Positions 59,178 through 64,000 of a stretch of DNA of 64,000 nt are shown here, piece after piece. The stretch's first letter is position 1. Every line of letters begins with the position of its first letter. Both the position numbers and the translations under genes were made by a program. The stretch covers positions 1,059,501-1,123,500 of the forward strand of contig SEMN01000027.1 in the NCBI GenBank assembly GCA_005408345.1. Direction: 5' to 3'. The notes beneath the pieces were generated by a model. That model ran no database searches. It was not told where the DNA came from and saw only the letters and a program-made list of their open reading frames with translations. Source of the stretch: Macquaria australasica (lineage: Eukaryota > Chordata > Actinopteri > Centrarchiformes > Percichthyidae).

Positions 59178-62100
59178 GTAGGCTTCGTACGCTAATGCTA
59201 ACTAGCGTAGCATTAGCGTAGCCGTTACGTTTCCCAATAAGCCGTTGCCGGCAGTTGTAAAGTGGTTGTAAACGTTGTCCGGGTAAGGTAGTTGTATGCC
59301 TTATTTAGGGCGGCAACGGTAAGTAAATCTTGTTTTTAAGCCGCCCTGTCCGCTAGCTCGCTAACGCCGCTCCGCCCTGCAGTTCAAGGCCGTCTGAGAA
59401 GCCCAAGGAGCTCATCGTCCCCCTGATCCAGAAGAACCGCTGGCACAGGCCGGACCGAGCGGGCCAGAGCGAGGGCAGTGGGGGCAAAACACAGGAAACA
59501 GCCCGAGACAAGGACTCTGTGGATTCGCAGGCTGTCAAAGAACTCATCGAAGGTGGGTGCATTGAAAAAGACGTGGTTCGGCGTGTGTTCGCGCTTGGTG
59601 GGAAGGATGAGGGTGGCGGCTCCTTTTTATACGTCTCCAATTCCTGCTTGTAGACTCCCGGAGGCAGCTTGAGCAGTGGCAGAATGGCCCTCAGTCAGAG
59701 AGAAACCTGAACCTCAGCATCCCGCTGTTGATGCAAAACAAAGTGCCCGATGGCTTTGAGGATGGAGACCAAGTGAAGGTGGATCTGCGGCCCGAATCTG
59801 TAAGTACAGGTAGCGAATTGTGTGACAGAAATGCTCTCTAATCTGAAGCAAAGGTGCACAACAAAGACTGCTTCCGTTTGTCCCGATACTCAGCGGTTGG
59901 GTCAGAAAGAGAACATTCTTGATTTGATCTTTTGGATGAAGTCTTGATTAAACACTTGCGTGAAAAATACAGAGTTTAAAAACAAGTGTTGGGAATACGC
60001 TTTGCGACTTTAGACCTTTTTGTTTGAGTTGGACAAAATGAGCAATTTGAAGACGTCACTTTGGGCTCTTTTTCACAGTTTTTCGACATTTTATAGACTA
60101 AACGATTAATTGTGAAAATAATCTCCAGATTAACTGCTAATGAAAATAATCGTTAGTTGCAGCCCTAAACCTTTCTATTGTTGGTGGCTTGGGTTTGCTG
60201 CCTTGCTCAAGGGCATTTGTACGATAGTTGTTTGAGGAGGGCATGGCTCTCAGGCCCTTAGTTAATTGTAATTTCTTTAAATGGTATCAGATGTGAAGAT
60301 CACAATATAATCTGCTAGAGAGGCATTTCAGTGAGTGTGGTAGACTACCTACTTTGACTCAGATTGAAAGTTGAGTGTGTGAAAGTGCTGACGGTCAACT
60401 GAGTACAATAACACCCCTGTGTGCATACACAGGGGTGCGCATGCGTACGGATGACTGTCAGTACAGTAAGGCTTGGGCAGCAGACAGGCGTCAGCGTTCT
60501 CCCCAGAGACATGCAGACAACCAATCGGTTCTCTTTCTGTTTCTTTTCATCAGAGGCCTTACGCCTCGTCACTGTCAACCCATGTCTGCTCTCAGTCACT
60601 GTAGATGTGACTGTCAGAACATGAGAGTCAGGGGAAACTTGCTCACTGTGCATCGGAGCTCATTTTAATGCAGTTTCCTCTGTGAGAGTTGGCTCCCAGC
60701 TTCCCTCAGAGGAACGCCTTCAGTGGAGACAGAGATGAGCCGGGCCATTGCTCTGATGAGGGCTGCTGGGGCTGCCGCCTGGTGACTTTAGTCAGCTCGG
60801 GCTGAGTCTGACAGCCTGGAGCCAAAAGGCTGACTAAGACCGGCATCACAAACTGCTTCTCTCTGTCAGTCGGCACTAACAGCTTTTTGTGTTTCAGAAC
60901 TCAAAGATTATATAAGCACCGCATTTAGCCCTGATACACATTTTTAATGCAGACTGTGATGTCTGTATTTCTTTGATTGTTTGAGCATTTAATGTATCTC
61001 TTCATTTTTAAACAGATAATATCACTATGTGTTTGTCAGTCGACAGAGGCAGATTATGAGACCGTTCCTGTTGAGGCTTATGGACTCGCTATGCTTAAAG
61101 GCATGGGCTGGAACAAAGCAGAAGGCATTGGACGCACCTTTAAACAGTAAGTAATACACTGACCCTTGCTTTACCATTTCCTCTCCTAGTTTAACATTGT
61201 GGTTAACTAACTGTGGTGTACGCATTTGAGCTGAAACAATTGATGAGTTGACGACAAAAAAATAATTGTCAACAATTTTGATAATTGATTTAATTTAATG
61301 AAGCAAATATGTTAAACATTCTTTAGTTCCAGCTTCTCAAATGTCAAGATTTGCTACTTTTCTCAGTTTTATATAATTGTAAACTGAATATCTTTGGAGT
61401 TCGGACTGTTAGTCCAGCCTCTTTTACATCCTGCACATGTCCATCTCTTTGTTTATTGATTTAATGCTGTTGTTCCCTGTCTGCTACAGAGACGTGAAGC
61501 CAATCGAACACCAACTCCGTCCAAAAGGTTTAGGTCTTGGAGCTGATCGTTCAGCTATAAAGGACCTGGAGCCCAGCAGACGTCAGCGTCCCCCCAAGCC
61601 AGGCGAGGAGCGAGAGAAGGAGGAGGAACTAGTGATGGGTCCAGGCGCCTGTGTGCTGGTGGTGTCAGGGCCACATAAAGACCTGTACGGCAAGGTAGAG
61701 TTGATCTGAAATGTGTTTGCATCCATATTCTTCATCAGTTGACGTGCAGTTATCTCCTGAAACAGAAGTAAGGTATCGCACAACTACCTGTTTTATTTCT
61801 ATGTACTGCTTTCTCGGAATAACTTGTCATAACTCTCTTTCACGTGCTGCAGGTTGAAGGCGTTGATCCAGACAACGCTCGAGTTATGGTGAAGCTGGCT
61901 ATTGGCGGCAAGACTGTGACAATCAGCCAGTATGCTATTAAAGTGGTTGGGCGCAAGGAATACGACAAATACAGCAAAGACCTCAGTGAGTAACTCTGAA
62001 CAAATGAAATAGAAAAGGTTAACATTTATGGGACATGATCTGGATGCTAATGGACTTTGATTTTGTGTTCCTGCGTGCCAAATTCCATATTTCACTCCTC

Positions 62101-62341
62101 ATTTTAGTAGCATTTAGAGTAACTTTTCATTTGAACCAATTATAATGTGTGTGTTTTTAATACATGTAAACCAGTGACATGTAATGACAATAACAATGAT
62201 AGTTTTATTAAACAGAAAGGACCAGTAATGAGCTTTAGGTTGTTTGTTGCTATTTTTTACTTTAAGTTGTCAAACTTAAGTTGAAGGAACGAATCTGAAG
62301 CAGCCTGCTATAGTGTGTAGAGCTGAATTGATTTGTTAATT

Positions 62342-62381
<40 letters not shown>

Positions 62382-63575
62382 TTGTTAGTTGCAGTATTAG
62401 TTGTGTGAGGCACTGACTGGTCTAAATAGGTTTATCCTCTAGTATAGTGATATTTCAGCCTTCATGTGGAAAAAAACAGCGATGCAGTAGCTTTTATTTT
62501 CAGTAATCTAAGTTCCCTTCCAAGAATAAAAACACGACCACTCAGAATCGCACACTCAAAACACTGCAATGTCTATGTTTTACTTAAAGCCATACTAACC
62601 AGGTTTTTCCACTAAACCAGGTCGCCTCAGTAAAGCGCACAAAGACAAGGAAAAGGAGAAAGAGCAAGAGAAGGAGCAACAGAGACGGGAGGAGAAGGAG
62701 AGGCGAAGTAATGGCGACGAGGTAAAACGCAAGTCTTCAGAAAGAGATGGAGGAAAAGATGAGAGGAAGAGGAAACACAGAGAATCAAGTCAAGACAGGT
62801 ACATTTCCATTAAAAGATGAAGATACAACAATATGCTTTTCATGTTTCTTATTGACCAGTATTTGAAATTTTATTGTTTTGCACATTTTACCAAACTGCA
62901 GTATTTCTCATTTCCATTTATTGGTTAATAATTTGTCAGTGTTTTGTTTTTCTTTGAGTAAACTTACTGTATATTTGTTTTTCTTCTGTTTCCTCTGTAG
63001 AGAGAAGCCTCCAGTGAAAGAGGCGAGACGACCCCCGGCTCCCCCCTCCTGGCTCCAGAGAGACTTGAAAGTTCGCTTTATAGACAAAGCTTTCAAAGGG
63101 GGCAGGTACTACAACTCAAAGGTACCAATACACCACCTAGATATCACATGATCATCAAAGCATCTTTTCTTTATCGACTTACTCGAGCCTCCTCTGGGTC
63201 ATGGTATTATCTTTTATCATCAAGTGGTTTATTTTAGACCAGGAAATGTTGAGGGAATTTGTTTGAAATGATTACCTTTAGACATATATTTCATTGGGTG
63301 GTGTATATTTGTGTTTATTTTTGTTTAATGACAGTGTTCTGAAATAGGAGCAGTCAAAAACATGCTGTTAAAAGGGTAGGAAAAGTGCTGTCAAGTCACA
63401 GAAAAGCTAAGGAATATTGCACCATATCTTTAGCTGCAGTGTTTTAATAATTATAAATGTTGGGTTTCTGCCATAGCTGTTAAGATCAGTCTTGCTTTCT
63501 TCTAGATGCGTGTGGAGGATGTCCTGACACCGACTACCTGTGTGTGTCGAACTGAAGAGGGAAGACTGTTAGACG
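58984..63575 (+). CDS. gpkow: GPKOW: G-patch and KOW spliceosomal protein (partial, 3' end off window)
   Basis: GPKOW (yeast Spp2-related, also called MOS2-like) is a nuclear RNA-binding protein that helps the DEAH helicase DHX16/Prp2 during spliceosome activation. Coding exons: 58984-59177, 59383-59552, 59654-59799, 61040-61146, 61490-61694, 61853-61985, 62621-62798, 63001-63121, 63506-63575. Phases all match; 1,324 nt encode 441 residues so far, and human GPKOW is about 476. Features: SFGF start motif near residue 30, SQAVKELI near 112-119, G-patch about 180-226 (EAYGLAMLKGMGWNKAEGIG and RPKGLGLGA), first KOW about 248-305 (GPHKDLYGKVEGVDPDNARV), a Lys/Glu/Arg-rich charged insert about 315-370, then WLQRDLKVRFIDKAFKGGRY. 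The second KOW lies beyond the window. The ATG at 58984 fits the human start; the frame is open upstream only from a TTG. Confidence 0.95.
59383..59552 (+). CDS. gpkow: gpkow exon 2
   Basis: Phase 2 in and 1 out. SRPSEKPKELIVPLIQKNRW corresponds to the KELVIPLIQ block of human GPKOW, and DSVDSQAVKELIE to VVSQAVKELI. Confidence 0.92.
59654..59799 (+). CDS. gpkow: gpkow exon 3
   Basis: Phase 1 in and 0 out. DSRRQLEQWQNGPQSERNLN then LSIPLLMQNKVPDGFEDG, matching LAIPMIQKG in the human protein. Donor GAATCT|GTAAGT. Confidence 0.9.
59985..60168. mobile_element. TGCAACTA-family MITE fragment in gpkow intron 3
   Basis: It ends with AATAATCGTTAGTTGCAGCC, the inverted form of the GGCTGCAACTAACGATT terminus, and contains GACATTTTATAGACTAAACG. 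Confidence 0.7.
61040..61146 (+). CDS. gpkow: gpkow exon 4: G-patch core
   Basis: Phase 0 in and 2 out. VPVEAYGLAMLKGMGWNKAE then GIGRTFKQ is the glycine-rich G-patch, the helicase-activating element of the family. Acceptor GTGTTTGTCAG, donor AAACA|GTAAGT. Confidence 0.95.
61230..61420. mobile_element. TGCAACTA-family MITE fragment in gpkow intron 4
   Basis: GAGCTGAAACAATTGATGAG followed by ATTGTCAACAATTTTGATAA is a diverged inverted end of the family seen at 52490. Confidence 0.55.
61490..61694 (+). CDS. gpkow: gpkow exon 5: end of G-patch and start of KOW1
   Basis: Phase 2 in and 0 out. HQLRPKGLGLGADRSAIKDL, a basic/acidic linker, then VMGPGACVLVVSGPHKDLYG opening the KOW motif. Confidence 0.95.
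61853..61985 (+). CDS. gpkow: gpkow exon 6: KOW1
   Basis: Phase 0 in and 1 out. VEGVDPDNARVMVKLAIGGK then TVTISQYAIKVVGRKEYDKY. Closely follows human VEGLDPDNVRAMVRLAVGSRVVTVSEY. Confidence 0.95.
62343..62379. repeat. (CA)n microsatellite
   Basis: About 18 CA units in gpkow intron 6. Confidence 0.95.
62621..62798 (+). CDS. gpkow: gpkow exon 7: charged linker
   Basis: Phase 1 in and 2 out. Lys/Glu/Arg-rich, beginning SRLSKAHKDKEKEKEQEKEQ, with KDERKRKHRESSQD at its end (human has SERKRKHLPDRQD). Longer and more charged than the human segment; probably disordered. Confidence 0.92.
63001..63121 (+). CDS. gpkow: gpkow exon 8
   Basis: Phase 2 in and 0 out. PPSWLQRDLKVRFIDKAFKG then GRYYNSK matches human HWLHRDLRVRFVDNMYKGGQYYNTK. 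Confidence 0.95.
63506..63575 (+). CDS. gpkow: gpkow exon 9 (last in window)
   Basis: Phase 0 in and 1 out. MRVEDVLTPTTCVCRTEEGR then LLD, matching human MIIEDVLSPDTCVCRTDEGRVLE. Acceptor TTTCTTCTAG, donor GACG|GTGAGT. The remaining roughly 50 residues with KOW2 are past the window. Confidence 0.94.
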
Positions 63576-63908
63576 GTGAGTCATTTCTCTCTTGGTGTTA
63601 GTTTTCTCTCTTTCTCTCTTGCTGGTGTTTTTAAAAAAAAAAAAAAAAAGTATTCTCCAATTAGTTGTACAAGAAATGTGCAAAAGATGTTGTAACCACG
63701 CCTGTTAATTTTCATAATACATCTTTCTATCTTAGGAGTTATTATGAAAACCATGGAGCCAGACAGCCATGGTTCCCCCTACACATATATCTTGTGTATA
63801 TAATAGATGATAAACAGTATAAACAAGAAAAGCTTTTTGTGTGTTACAGTAAGGAATAGACTGATAGTGTGATTTTTAGGTCCAACACAGATAGCAGTTA
63901 TTTGGAAA

Positions 63909-64000
63909 TTAAAGGAATAGTTCGATATTTTGGGAAATTAGATGGGAAGATCGATAACGCCCTTACTGCTGTCTGGTAAATATGAAGCTACAGTCAGAAG
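63909..64000. mobile_element. Foldback-family element cut by the window edge
   Basis: It begins AATTAAAGGAATAGTTCGAT and contains TTTTGGGAAATTAGATGGGA and AAATATGAAGCTACAGTCAG, the left arm of the family at 27185, 33897 and 37645. It lies in the next gpkow intron. Confidence 0.75.

Noticed and set aside
1..64000. tRNA, rRNA, CRISPR arrays, operons or viral genes
   Set aside because: None seen; the window is ordinary vertebrate intron-rich DNA, and its repeats are microsatellites and non-autonomous transposons.

Overview
The window is teleost fish nuclear DNA, most likely from a percomorph. The evidence is GT-AG introns with long AT-rich spacers, many dinucleotide microsatellites, and several copies of repeat families typical of spiny-rayed fish. 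These include foldback elements with a TTAGCTTAGC core and elements beginning GGCTGCAACTAACGATT. There is no bacterial, viral or organellar gene content.

Three protein-coding genes are present. (1) Minus strand, about 5.4-16.7 kb: the 5' end of iqsec2, an ARF guanine-nucleotide exchange factor of postsynaptic densities. The first coding exon (14874-15325) is clear and a candidate second exon lies at 5437-5610. The rest of the gene runs off the left edge. (2) Minus strand, about 18.2-57.9 kb: a complete MAGI-family scaffold gene, called magix from its domains and from its neighbour gpkow. Sixteen coding exons join in frame with every intron phase matching (4,296 nt, 1,431 residues). The order is PDZ0, guanylate-kinase-like, one WW, PDZ1, PDZ2, PDZ4, PDZ5, then a long charged tail. 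A 92-nt cassette exon would switch the tail to a short alternative end (about 1,133 residues). (3) Plus strand, 58.98 kb to beyond 63.6 kb: the first nine coding exons of gpkow, a G-patch/KOW spliceosomal protein. The last exons lie past the right edge.

Layout: 1-14.9 kb, iqsec2 introns with simple repeats and one dispersed repeat; 14.9-16.7 kb, iqsec2 first exon and promoter region; 16.7-18.2 kb, short intergenic stretch; 18.2-20.2 kb, probable magix 3' UTR; 20.2-45.7 kb, magix coding exons; 45.7-57.8 kb, large magix first intron packed with transposon remnants; 57.8-59.0 kb, divergent magix/gpkow promoter interval with two inverted ZNF143-type motifs just upstream of gpkow; 59.0-64.0 kb, gpkow.

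The most interesting point is evolutionary. As I recall it, mammalian MAGIX is a small single-PDZ protein beside GPKOW on the X chromosome. The fish locus here, in the same neighbourhood, encodes an almost full MAGI protein. That suggests the mammalian gene is a shrunken relic of a fourth MAGI paralogue. I found no previously unknown type of system such as a novel mobile system or RNA machine. The other notable observations are the frame-switching cassette exon, altered ligand-contact residues in the WW and PDZ2 domains, a GC-AG intron, and an upstream ORF that overlaps the start codon.
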